DNA of 35,739 nucleotides, from NCBI GenBank assembly GCA_051744845.1, contig JBNJDJ010000017.1, forward strand, positions 1 to 35,739. Reading direction: 5' to 3'. Each line of letters opens with the position of its first letter. Position 1 is the stretch's first letter. Below the pieces are notes generated by a model. That model did not search any database, was not told the DNA's origin, and was given only the letters and a program-made list of their open reading frames with translations. Shown here piece after piece: positions 1 to 8,433 of the stretch. Position numbers and translations under genes: made by a program. The DNA is from JBNJDJ01 sp051744845. GTDB taxonomy: Bacteria > Bacillota > Clostridia > Peptostreptococcales > Acidaminobacteraceae.

Positions 1-7
1 CTTAAAA

Positions 8-1741
8 TTATTCAAAAATATCAATTTTTAAATTTTTACCTTTGAAGCCTACAGCTATATTAAGGATTTTATTAACATCATGAAGTTTTTTTACTCCTTG
101 AATATAGTTTTTTTCTTTTATTTGTGATTTACCTTTTTCAACTAATTTTTCTAGATTTATTTTACTTTGAGTACTACTCCATTTAAATTCAAATATATAT
201 CCTGGTTTGTTTTTTTTCTTAGGAACTAATACAATATCTGGTCTACCATTACCATATTCTCTATTTGAATAAATTTCATAATACTTTATACCATACATTA
301 AAAGTCCTAAAATAAAACCATGATGAAAATTTTCGAATCTATTATCTTGTTGAACTTCCTGAATTTCATCAAAATTCTTTAGCTGAGATAAGTCATAATA
401 ACTTACATGAGATAAATATATATTTTTTAAAATTCTAGAAAATTTATTTAATTTTTTATCTAAAAGAGAATTTATTAAAGTTTCAATTTCTAGAGATAAT
501 TTTATATCATCTTCGAAATAATTTTTTAATAGATTCATATACATTTCTGATACTTCTTCATTAGGAATAGAAATATCAAAGATTCGTTCTCTATATTCTC
601 TTCTCATATTAGTTGCTTTTAAATAACCACTATGAAGCAGAAAACTCCAGGCACTATTATAATCTTTTTTTATATTTTGATAAATAATATTTTCTGAAAG
701 GTTTTTGCTTACCTTTTTTCCTTCTAATAATTTTTCTATTACTTTTTTACCCTCAGATTGATTTAATCTTAAAACTTCTTTAACGATAGCATTTTCACTT
801 GTATTTAACCAATAAGGTTTAAAACCTTGCTTTGGTACTAAGGCATAATTTAAAATACTCCAAGGGTTATAAATCACCTTATCTCCAAATAAATAACCGT
901 TATACCATTTTTTTAAATTGTCTAATTTATTTTCTAAGTTAAAATCCTTTAAAATTTTTGTTACTTCTTTTTGAGTAAATCCAAAATCAGTCTTGAATGT
1001 ATGTGATAAAACAGTAGATATTACAGGATTGTTAAAGTCACTAAAAATACTTTCTTTAGCTACTTTCATTATTCCAGTTAAAACTCCTCGTTTTAAAGCT
1101 TGATTATCTTTAAAACCTTCGATTAAAAAACTTTTCATAAAATCGAGTATTTCTTCATAATAACCATTTAAATATCCAGATTGTATTGGAGTGTCGTATT
1201 CATCTATTAAAATAATAACTTTTTCATTAAAATAACGTTTTAAATAATTAGAAAGATTATATAAAACATTAGTATAATCCAAGTCTTCAATTTTTTTAGA
1301 TATAATATTATTATATTCTTCTTTTTCTAATTTTGAAAGACAATTTGAATTTAATAAATATTTATGTCGTTTGTATTCGTTACTTATAGTATTTTTAAGT
1401 TTTTTCAATGTTTCTTTCCAAGTTCTTTTTTTAGCATTTTTCAAAGTCAAATATATAACAGGATATTTTCCTTGTTCTTTTAAATATTTAGCATTTTCAG
1501 ATTTGGAGATTTTCAAATTATTAAATAGATACTTATGATTTTGACCAGTTTTTTCAAAAAAATATTTAAGCATAGACATATTCAAAGTTTTACCAAATCT
1601 TCTTGGTCTAGTAATTAATGTTACTTTAGCATCTAGATCTATTAATTTTTTAATAAAAAGTGTTTTGTCTACATAATAATTATTATCTTCAATTAATTCT
1701 TTGAAATTGTCTTTACCTAATGAAATATTTTTCTTTGACAT
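8..1741 (-). CDS. AAA-ATPase-like / PD-(D/E)XK nuclease superfamily protein
   Basis: 577 aa. The N-terminal AAA-ATPase-like domain (PF09820 type) has a P-loop variant RPRRFGKT near residues 45-52 and a Walker B-like VIILIDEYDTPI near 175-186. The C-terminal domain has GRPDIVLVP followed by GYIFEFKW (around residues 500-525), the D...ExK core of a PD-(D/E)XK nuclease fold (PF08011 type). These proteins are abundant and often multi-copy in Clostridia, Fusobacteria and Bacteroidetes; their cellular role is not established. The ATG follows an AGGTG ribosome binding site at about 1746-1750. It is a single-gene unit with its own promoter, and both domains look intact. Family assignment is firm; nuclease activity is inference. 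Confidence 0.9.
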   Translation of the reverse strand: MSKKNISLGKDNFKELIEDNNYYVDKTLFIKKLIDLDAKVTLITRPRRFGKTLNMSMLKYFFEKTGQNHKYLFNNLKISKSENAKYLKEQGKYPVIYLTLKNAKKRTWKETLKKLKNTISNEYKRHKYLLNSNCLSKLEKEEYNNIISKKIEDLDYTNVLYNLSNYLKRYFNEKVIILIDEYDTPIQSGYLNGYYEEILDFMKSFLIEGFKDNQALKRGVLTGIMKVAKESIFSDFNNPVISTVLSHTFKTDFGFTQKEVTKILKDFNLENKLDNLKKWYNGYLFGDKVIYNPWSILNYALVPKQGFKPYWLNTSENAIVKEVLRLNQSEGKKVIEKLLEGKKVSKNLSENIIYQNIKKDYNSAWSFLLHSGYLKATNMRREYRERIFDISIPNEEVSEMYMNLLKNYFEDDIKLSLEIETLINSLLDKKLNKFSRILKNIYLSHVSYYDLSQLKNFDEIQEVQQDNRFENFHHGFILGLLMYGIKYYEIYSNREYGNGRPDIVLVPKKKNKPGYIFEFKWSSTQSKINLEKLVEKGKSQIKEKNYIQGVKKLHDVNKILNIAVGFKGKNLKIDIFE

Positions 1742-1787
1742 AAATACACCTACTTTATATTTTGATATATATTTTATATTTAATTAA

Positions 1788-1816
1788 AGTATATCAATAT
1801 TTTTTAAAAACTACAA
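1788..1816 (-). promoter_or_regulatory. sigma-A-like promoter for the AAA/PD-(D/E)XK gene
   Basis: On the minus strand TTGTAG (1811-1816) is 17 bp from TATACT (1788-1793), about 45 bases before the ATG at 1741. Confidence 0.5.
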
Positions 1817-1891
1817 TAACAACTTTAAAAGTCAAAGTTTTTATTTTTTTTAGATTAAAAATATTGTATAATGCATATAAGAGGTGAAAGT

Positions 1892-3034
1892 ATGCAGAAA
1901 GTTATATTAAAATTTAATGCCCCTACAAATAAAGATTTAATAAAAAAATATAGTAAAAAAGGTCAATTATATAATAATCTTGTTTTAAAAGAAGTAAATT
2001 TAGATTTTGTAAAAGATTTTGAAAAAAATGTATATATGCGACTTGTTAGATTAGCTAAATCTGGTGTTGAGTCAGTTTATTATTCTAAAGGGAAGATACA
2101 TTTAGATTTTACAAAATTAATCACTGATATTGAATATACAAATTTACTTAAAAAAAAGGGAAAAGTTTTAGCTAATCATAAATTAAAAGAAAAATATAAA
2201 ACAGATGGTTTATTTGTAACGGATGTTAGTTATTATTTAAAATCAGAAAAGAAATATAATTATGAATTAACTTACCCACAGCAACTTATGAATCCTATTA
2301 GACAAGTAAATCTTTTTTTAAAACTTTTAGATGATGAAACAATATATTTAGAGGAAAAAAGAGATGAAGTTATAAAAGCAATAAAAGAAGAATTAAAAAT
2401 ATATACAGTTCAACTTAAATATAATTATAAAAAAAATGGTAAAGAAACTGAAGAACCTAAAGTAATACAAGACGAAGTTAAGCTTAGGGAAATTTTAGGT
2501 AGCGAGTGGACTTATATTGTTGAAAATATTAAATTTAACCAAAAATCAGAAATATATTTTCAATCAGATGTAATTATATTAGATTTTTTAAAATTAAAAT
2601 CAAATTTAGTATTTATAAACTTATTAGAATCAAGAAAGGATTTTAAATATTATCCTTCAAAATTTTATGAATTGAAAATTATAAAAGAAGATCCAAAAGA
2701 ATATGTATATTTATATTATAAAGATGGATATGTATTAGATGAATTTGAAGATGATTTTGAATTTGAGAAAAAAATAAAATTATTTATGGATTATTTAAAA
2801 AGAAAAATAAGATATGAAAGTATAGAGGAAAAAAGGGATAAATATCATCAAAAAAGTGAATCTAAAGAAGCTTATAATTTAGCAAAAGAGAAATTAAAAG
2901 AGTTTAGAGTTTTTGATAAAAATGAATTTAATAAAAAAATCAATTTCTTTTTAAGAGAAATGCTTTTACCTATCTCTTTAATTTCTGGGATTACTTTATT
3001 TGCATTTTATTTGATATATGCATTATTTGGTTAA
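1892..3034 (+). CDS. unrecognised protein with C-terminal membrane anchor
   Basis: 380 aa, lysine- and glutamate-rich, predicted soluble until a hydrophobic segment in the last ~25 residues (LLPISLISGITLFAFYLIYA), so probably tail-anchored with the bulk in the cytoplasm. I recognise no family. The start at 1892 is chosen because AGAGGTG (1880-1886) sits 5 bases before it; the in-frame ATG at 1871 overlaps a TATAAT (1867-1872) that looks like the -10 of its promoter, although no good -35 is visible. The stop codon lies inside a TTAA shared with the convergent MATE gene's stop (3031-3034). It is an independent gene between an AAA/nuclease protein and an efflux pump, and neither explains it. Confidence 0.75.
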   Translation: MQKVILKFNAPTNKDLIKKYSKKGQLYNNLVLKEVNLDFVKDFEKNVYMRLVRLAKSGVESVYYSKGKIHLDFTKLITDIEYTNLLKKKGKVLANHKLKEKYKTDGLFVTDVSYYLKSEKKYNYELTYPQQLMNPIRQVNLFLKLLDDETIYLEEKRDEVIKAIKEELKIYTVQLKYNYKKNGKETEEPKVIQDEVKLREILGSEWTYIVENIKFNQKSEIYFQSDVIILDFLKLKSNLVFINLLESRKDFKYYPSKFYELKIIKEDPKEYVYLYYKDGYVLDEFEDDFEFEKKIKLFMDYLKRKIRYESIEEKRDKYHQKSESKEAYNLAKEKLKEFRVFDKNEFNKKINFFLREMLLPISLISGITLFAFYLIYALFG

Positions 3035-4386
3035 ACTTTAGATTTAATAATTTTATTTTCCCACTTGCCAGTTTTATATATTAAGAAGCCAATAAATACT
3101 ATTAAAAAATTACTTAATATCATTGAATACCATATTCCATAAGAACCTAGATTAGTAAAGTTTTTAAATATAATAATAAGTGGTATTCTAAGACCCCAAA
3201 GTCTTCCAGCCATTAAAAACATTGCTGATTTAGTATGACCAGATCCTTGGAAAATCCCATTTAAAATTTGGAAATATCCCATTAATGGTAAAGATAAAGT
3301 AATTAACCTTAAATATGGAAGTCCTTGTCTAAGTATTTCTAAATCTTTAGTAAAAAGTTTTAAGATTCCTTCTGAAAAATAAAGTAAAATACCTCCTCCT
3401 AATACAAGAAAAAGTGTAGTTAATGAGACGCTTTTTTTAATGCTTTCTCTAGCTCTTTGAATTTGGTCTGCTCCTAAGTTTTGTCCAACTATTGGAGCAA
3501 TAGCATTTCCTATCCCCATAGCAGGCATCATAATCAAAGAAGAAATTCTATTTCCTAAAGTAAAAGCTGTTAGGGTAGTTTGTCCAAAAGATACTATAAA
3601 GTTATTTAAAACTAAAAAACCAATTGCAGCACTAGATTGACCAATAGATGCAGGAATACCGACTTTTATAAGTTCTGTCATTAAACTTTTATTAAACTTT
3701 AAATCTTTAAGTGATAGTTTAAGCTCGTTTGTATCTTGAAATAAGGTATGTAAAGCATATATGCCCCATGTGAGTCGAGATAAAACTGTAGCGTAGGCAG
3801 CACCTTTAACTCCAAGATTTAGTGAAAACATAAAAATAGGATCTAAAATTATATTAGTAACTACAGCAAAAGCTGTTATTTTCATAGGAGTATAAGTATC
3901 GCCTTCTCCTCTTTTAATAGATCGATAAGCAAACATTAAAAATAATGAAGGCATACCTAAAAACATAATTTCTAAATATTGATTAGCATATTTTAATAAA
4001 TCACCTGAAATAAATTGAGATAAGATAGTGTGACTTAATAAAGAGCCTATTATACCAAAAATTGTAGAAAATGAAAAAGCAAATAAAATAATTTGTCCAG
4101 ATATTTTTTTACCTTTTTTTATTTGATTTGAGCCAAGATATTGGCTTATAAGTCCAGTTCCTGCCATAGATACACCAATACCAACAGCCATTAAAAAAAA
4201 GATTATAGGCCATACAAAGGCAATAGATGCAATTTTATTTCCTGGTAGTCTTCCTATAAACCATGTATCGGTTAAATTAAAAAGTGTTTGAATTAAATTG
4301 TTTAACATAATAGGAAGTGAAACAGTTAAAATTGTTTTAGTTAATTTTCCATTTAAAATAAGTTTTCTTTTTTGTTTAAATTTCAT
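3031..4386 (-). CDS. MATE family efflux transporter
   Basis: 451 aa, about 12 hydrophobic segments in two similar halves. The N-terminal half opens with LPIMLNNLIQTLFNLTDTWFIGRL, the hallmark start of MATE (MatE, PF01554) proteins, and the matching stretch GIPASIGQSSAAIGFLVLNNFIVSFG begins the second half. MATE pumps export cationic drugs or metabolites using Na+ or H+; the substrate cannot be read from sequence. The ATG follows AAAGGAGA. It is monocistronic with its own promoter in the gap to the glycosidase-like gene. Length is normal for the family. Confidence 0.93.
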   Translation of the reverse strand: MKFKQKRKLILNGKLTKTILTVSLPIMLNNLIQTLFNLTDTWFIGRLPGNKIASIAFVWPIIFFLMAVGIGVSMAGTGLISQYLGSNQIKKGKKISGQIILFAFSFSTIFGIIGSLLSHTILSQFISGDLLKYANQYLEIMFLGMPSLFLMFAYRSIKRGEGDTYTPMKITAFAVVTNIILDPIFMFSLNLGVKGAAYATVLSRLTWGIYALHTLFQDTNELKLSLKDLKFNKSLMTELIKVGIPASIGQSSAAIGFLVLNNFIVSFGQTTLTAFTLGNRISSLIMMPAMGIGNAIAPIVGQNLGADQIQRARESIKKSVSLTTLFLVLGGGILLYFSEGILKLFTKDLEILRQGLPYLRLITLSLPLMGYFQILNGIFQGSGHTKSAMFLMAGRLWGLRIPLIIIFKNFTNLGSYGIWYSMILSNFLIVFIGFLIYKTGKWENKIIKSKV

Positions 4387-4404
4387 ATTTTCTCCTTTGA
4401 ATTA

Positions 4405-4433
4405 AGTTTAGCAAAAAAATGCTAAATAATCAA
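4405..4433 (-). promoter_or_regulatory. promoter of the MATE gene with embedded inverted repeat
   Basis: Minus strand TTGATT (4428-4433), 17 bp spacer, TAAACT (4405-4410) preceded by TGC (extended -10). The spacer and -10 overlap a perfect 7+6+7 inverted repeat (TTTAGCA / TGCTAAA, 4407-4426) that could be an operator. Confidence 0.5.
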
Positions 4434-4459
4434 AGATATTAAAAAAATGAAATATATTA

Positions 4460-5629
4460 TTAGTTTTTTAAGTAATAGTTAAAAAAGTTTAAAACCTTTT
4501 TTTTAAACTTTAACTTTTCAATAGCTAATATACTTGATCTTACTACCCAACTTGAATCAAAGTTAATAGCAGGAAAATCATAAGTAGTATTTGTTATTTT
4601 TAAATAGTTTTTAAGATAAATTTTATTTTTTTCATAATCATCAAAAATAATAGATGTGTAAGCAAATATTCCCCAATAATAATTTTCTTTGTTTAAAAAT
4701 CGGAATGTTTCCCACTCAAAAGTTTGATTAAATCTATTATATATTTTTTTAGCTTTTAAACTATTTGGAGATAAAACTTCAAAGATAACAGGGTATAATT
4801 GAGCTACTCCATCTGGATAAAATCTTTCAAAGTTTATTGAATCTTTATTATAAGCGTAAAAAAAACCATTGTATTTATTTGACCAAAACATATCTAATAT
4901 ATTATTTTTTATTTGACTTTTTAAATATATTATTTTTAAATAATCAGGCAAATTCAATAAAAAATTATCTTTTAAATATAGATTTAAATAAAGCTTTTCT
5001 AGACTTTTTAGTCCTTTGTATACTTCACAATTATCCATTAAATAATAAACTGGGTAATCGGGTTTAGCCATCGATAATCCATTTGATTTAATGGATTTTA
5101 ACAAAGCATTTTCTATAAGCTTAATTTCGAGATCGTTTTTTAAAATAAAACTTTTATCATTTGTTTTTTCAAAATATTTATTTAATAAAATAAAAAAGGA
5201 AGCTGCGTATGAATCAATTGAGTCGTATGAAAATTGACTTGTTTCTATTAGTTTATTGTTTTTTTTAATAATTTTATAATCATAAATACTACCAGCAATA
5301 TTATTATAATCTTTATCTTCACTATTTAAATGATTAACATACCAAATTATATATTTTTTAGCTTGAGAAATATTTTTTCTATCATTAGTCTCAATTAAAG
5401 CAATAGCTGCAAAATTTGAAAAATATGGAATAATATTCATTTCATTTGAAGGCCTAAGTATGATAGCTCCATTAGATAAAACTAAATTACTAAGCCAATT
5501 ACTTTCTTTTAATACAACTTCTTTATAAAAAGATATGTCTTTATCAATTCTTTTGATATTTTCATCTATATTAGGTTGTATTGAAGAAAAAAGCAATGGG
5601 AAAATTAAATATATTATATAAACTTTCAC
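4460..5629 (-). CDS. secreted (alpha/alpha)6-barrel glycosidase-like protein
   Basis: 389 aa. It opens with a hydrophobic signal/anchor segment (KVYIIYLIFPLLFSSIQP) and continues as a mostly helical protein with aromatic- and acid-rich repeats such as PYFSNFAAIALIE, YDSIDSYAASFFILL and FYPDGVAQLYPVIFE, resembling six-hairpin glycosidase folds (GH8 and relatives). No family can be assigned with certainty and no catalytic pair is proven. GTG at 5629 is chosen: AAGGAG ends six bases upstream and the CotH stop is one base away, whereas the in-frame ATG at 5650 would have the ribosome binding site inside its own codons. It is last in the seven-gene surface-polymer locus; a trimming or release hydrolase fits. 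Function is inference. Confidence 0.6.
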   Translation of the reverse strand: MKVYIIYLIFPLLFSSIQPNIDENIKRIDKDISFYKEVVLKESNWLSNLVLSNGAIILRPSNEMNIIPYFSNFAAIALIETNDRKNISQAKKYIIWYVNHLNSEDKDYNNIAGSIYDYKIIKKNNKLIETSQFSYDSIDSYAASFFILLNKYFEKTNDKSFILKNDLEIKLIENALLKSIKSNGLSMAKPDYPVYYLMDNCEVYKGLKSLEKLYLNLYLKDNFLLNLPDYLKIIYLKSQIKNNILDMFWSNKYNGFFYAYNKDSINFERFYPDGVAQLYPVIFEVLSPNSLKAKKIYNRFNQTFEWETFRFLNKENYYWGIFAYTSIIFDDYEKNKIYLKNYLKITNTTYDFPAINFDSSWVVRSSILAIEKLKFKKKVLNFFNYYLKN

Positions 5630-5630
5630 A

Positions 5631-7034
5631 TTAGTCTCCTTTATTTTCAATATATTTATTTAAATCTTTAAAATTTTTATCTAAAAATTTTCCTCTTTTA
5701 TGAATTGAAGTCTTTAATGAATTAATTGCTTGATCGAAATTTTTAGGATTTCTTATAACATTAGGTTGAGGGTCAACTTTTAATGTTTTGTTCCATTTAT
5801 CATTATTTCTTATAGCGGCGTTTTTTAATTGATTATGATATTTATCAATTAATTTATATAGATTTTTTTCACTTAAAGTGGTTTTTCTTAATTTATAATA
5901 TCTATCAATAAGTTTATCTGTAAAATATTCATCTTGTAGAAGTCTGTTATACCAGTTTTTATTAATCATATAAAATTTATTATAATCTAAAGGTTTAACA
6001 AAATTATTAAAGGCATTATTATAATCCCACAATGTTAATTTTAGTTTTCCATTTAAATCTTTATAAATATAAGTAGAAAAACAACAAGCATCTATATTCA
6101 TACTAAATTCATTAATTATAAAATAATTAATAAATGAATCAATGTCAATATATTTTTTATATCCTAAAACTGGATTTTTAAATTGTTTTGAGTAAAGAGC
6201 TTTTTCAAATTTATTAATATCATTTAAAATCCATTTTCTTTGCTTATTTAATAAGTCATCTGAAGTAGGGTATCTGATACTTAACTGATGAGAAGTATAT
6301 CCATTTTTTGTTCCATAAGTATCTATTTCATTTAATTCACTACCTTTAAGTTCTCTTTGTAAAATATAAGGAGTATTTCCATTTAATAATGAAAAGTCAT
6401 ATAGATCGATTCTATTATCACCTTCTTTAATACTTTCAATTAAAACATAAATTCCTTTATAATCGTTATTTATAAAAACTTCACATAATTTAGAATTAGG
6501 TACATAATCAAATAAATTTTGACTTATTTGATAAACTAAGTGATTTCTGATAAAAGATTTATCTAAAAAAGGACCATGTAGTACCCAATCTATTTCTTTT
6601 TTAAGATCTAATAAAGGGACAGATAGCTTATCCTTATATTCCTTTGTCTTAAAAATTTCTAGTTTATATTGTTTTTTATCATAAAATAATGAGGAATTTC
6701 CTCTTAATTTTATAGTTGTATAAGAAATAGAATTATAATTTCTTTTTAGATTATTATTTTTTTGATTAATTTCTTTTAAAACACCTCTAGATTTATTTAT
6801 ATAAGTCTCTTTATGATTATTAATTGAAATATTTTTTTCTTCAGTTTCTATTATTATTAATGGCAGTTTAGAATTGAAATTAGGATATTTATCTATTAAA
6901 ATTTTTTCATTATTTTTTAATAAAGTTTTGTTTGAACTTGAGTTATTGTCAATAGATTCAGATAAATAAGAAATACTTAAAATCAAAAAAAATAAAAGGA
7001 TACTTATAGTTATAAGTTTAATTTTATTTTTCAT
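5631..7034 (-). CDS. CotH kinase family protein, membrane-anchored
   Basis: 467 aa. An N-terminal hydrophobic segment (residues ~5-25) suggests export with the catalytic part outside. CotH-family (PF08757) motifs follow in order: IKLRGNSSLFYDKKQYKLEI, DWVLHGPFLDKSFIRN, FINNDYKGIYVLIESIKEGD, ILQRELKG, and near the C-terminus LTLWDYNNAFNN, the usual WD-F/Y-N metal/catalytic motif. Bacillus CotH is an atypical protein kinase of spore coat proteins; outside spores the targets are unknown. The ATG at 7034 is preferred, with AGGAG six bases upstream; an in-frame TTG at 7040 has no spacing. It overlaps no gene but is 12 bases from DUF4956. Co-occurrence with VTC and DUF4956 is common for the family. 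Confidence 0.88.
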   Translation of the reverse strand: MKNKIKLITISILLFFLILSISYLSESIDNNSSSNKTLLKNNEKILIDKYPNFNSKLPLIIIETEEKNISINNHKETYINKSRGVLKEINQKNNNLKRNYNSISYTTIKLRGNSSLFYDKKQYKLEIFKTKEYKDKLSVPLLDLKKEIDWVLHGPFLDKSFIRNHLVYQISQNLFDYVPNSKLCEVFINNDYKGIYVLIESIKEGDNRIDLYDFSLLNGNTPYILQRELKGSELNEIDTYGTKNGYTSHQLSIRYPTSDDLLNKQRKWILNDINKFEKALYSKQFKNPVLGYKKYIDIDSFINYFIINEFSMNIDACCFSTYIYKDLNGKLKLTLWDYNNAFNNFVKPLDYNKFYMINKNWYNRLLQDEYFTDKLIDRYYKLRKTTLSEKNLYKLIDKYHNQLKNAAIRNNDKWNKTLKVDPQPNVIRNPKNFDQAINSLKTSIHKRGKFLDKNFKDLNKYIENKGD

Positions 7035-7046
7035 ATACAACTCCTA

Positions 7047-7727
7047 TCATCTACTAATATCTAATGAATTTTCTACCTTTTCTATAGATAAAATTTCTTT
7101 ATGACCTTCTAATCTTTCGAAAATTGTTTGATTATTTTTTTTATTAGCTTTAGATAGTATTTTGTTATTTACTTCAAAAATTAAGTTTCCAGTTTCTTCA
7201 TTTATTGAATCAACTTTTAAATGAGCATTATTAGAAAAATAATCTTTCACAATATTTTCAGCAGTGTTTTTATAATCTTTAGTAGTTCTTAAAATAATTA
7301 GATAATTATTAGAAGAGTTAATAGAATTAGTTAATAGTAAAATAATAGAGCCGGCAATAGAACCAATTATAGCAGCCATAAATTGAGAAACAGCACAAGC
7401 AATACCTATAGCTATAGCCCAAAATATAAATGTAGCATCGGCTATATCCTTAATAGCTGTTCTAAAACGTATAATAGATAATGCCCCGACCATACCTAAA
7501 GAGAGAGCTATATTGTTACTAATTACATGCATTACTAAAGAAGTTATAATAGTAATTAATGCAATTGAGCTACTAAAATTTTTATTATAAGATTGTCCTT
7601 TATAAGAAATTTTATAAATGAATATTATATATAAACTTAAGATAATAGCGACTATATTATTAATAATTAACAACTTAAAATCATTTTCAACTAAATTAAA
7701 CAAAGAATTTAAATATTCATTAATCAT
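7047..7727 (-). CDS. DUF4956 family membrane protein
   Basis: 226 aa. Four or so hydrophobic segments fill the first ~140 residues, with the characteristic core GMVGALSIIRFRTAIKDIADATFIFWAIAIG around 77-107. The C-terminal ~85 residues are soluble and look like a small alpha/beta domain. This matches DUF4956 (PF16316), a family of unknown biochemical role found next to VTC-domain and CotH proteins. RBS AAAAGGAG precedes the ATG; the VTC gene is 11 bases upstream. Probably the membrane partner of the VTC and CotH proteins, by association only. Confidence 0.85.
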   Translation of the reverse strand: MINEYLNSLFNLVENDFKLLIINNIVAIILSLYIIFIYKISYKGQSYNKNFSSSIALITIITSLVMHVISNNIALSLGMVGALSIIRFRTAIKDIADATFIFWAIAIGIACAVSQFMAAIIGSIAGSIILLLTNSINSSNNYLIILRTTKDYKNTAENIVKDYFSNNAHLKVDSINEETGNLIFEVNNKILSKANKKNNQTIFERLEGHKEILSIEKVENSLDISR

Positions 7728-7738
7728 ATTTGCTCCTT

Positions 7739-8413
7739 TTATATATTTTCCATTCGTGAATCTCTATATTTGCTATTAGAGATTGATTGTTTATCAATAT
7801 TAGATAATATATTTGTTATAAAAGTTAATAATTCATCTTTAAATTTAACTTCCAAAACACATTTGTTTTGTAAACTTGTAGAATTCAAGTTAATTTTTTT
7901 ATTTAAAAAATTTTGATAAATTAATGAAGATTTAGTATTTAAATCAAATGTTATTCTAGTATTATTACTTGGATATACATATGCATACCTTTTATAATCA
8001 ATTAATATTTTAGGGGTATAACCTTCTGTTATTAACTTAAAATATATTAACTTTGAAGTTTTTGTTTTATTTAATAAAAAGTTATAATTGTTATTAATTA
8101 ACTTTTCTGTTTCTTTAGTATTTAATTTAATTTTTTTCTTTGAAACTAGCGATTTGATTTTTTGTTTATACTCTAGTTGAATAGTTGATTTATTATAGTT
8201 ATACATTCGTAATCTTAATTTCCCTTTTTTACTTACACCAGATAAGGTATCGTATAAATCTTTATTAGTATATGAATCAAAATATAAAGATCTTACTATA
8301 TAAACTTCATTATTTGGATCAGGGATAAAAATTCTTTTTATCACTTTTTGTAATTTAATAAATTTTTCTAATGAAATAATATATTTTATTTCATATCTCA
8401 AATTTTTTTTCAT
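7739..8413 (-). CDS. VTC domain (polyphosphate polymerase-like) protein
   Basis: 224 aa. It matches the VTC domain (PF09359; CYTH/triphosphate-tunnel fold): LRYEIKYIIS near the N-terminus, VRSLYFDSYTNKDLYDTLSGVSKKGKLRLRMYN, IQLEYKQKIKSLVSKKKIKL, and LEVKFKDEL near the C-terminus. These carry the alternating Lys/Arg and Glu residues that line the tunnel. In yeast Vtc4 this domain polymerises phosphate from ATP. Bacterial stand-alone VTC proteins in CotH/DUF4956 operons have not, to my knowledge, been given a clear product. No SPX domain or membrane segment is present. Substrate here is unknown; polyphosphate or a nucleotide/phosphate ligand is possible. Confidence 0.85.
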   Translation of the reverse strand: MKKNLRYEIKYIISLEKFIKLQKVIKRIFIPDPNNEVYIVRSLYFDSYTNKDLYDTLSGVSKKGKLRLRMYNYNKSTIQLEYKQKIKSLVSKKKIKLNTKETEKLINNNYNFLLNKTKTSKLIYFKLITEGYTPKILIDYKRYAYVYPSNNTRITFDLNTKSSLIYQNFLNKKINLNSTSLQNKCVLEVKFKDELLTFITNILSNIDKQSISNSKYRDSRMENI

Positions 8414-8433
8414 AAATATCCTTTCTGAAAATC

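Noticed and set aside
4837..5067. Open frame on the plus strand opposite the glycosidase-like gene
   Set aside because: It has no ribosome binding site, is low in complexity and lies fully antisense to a better-supported gene.
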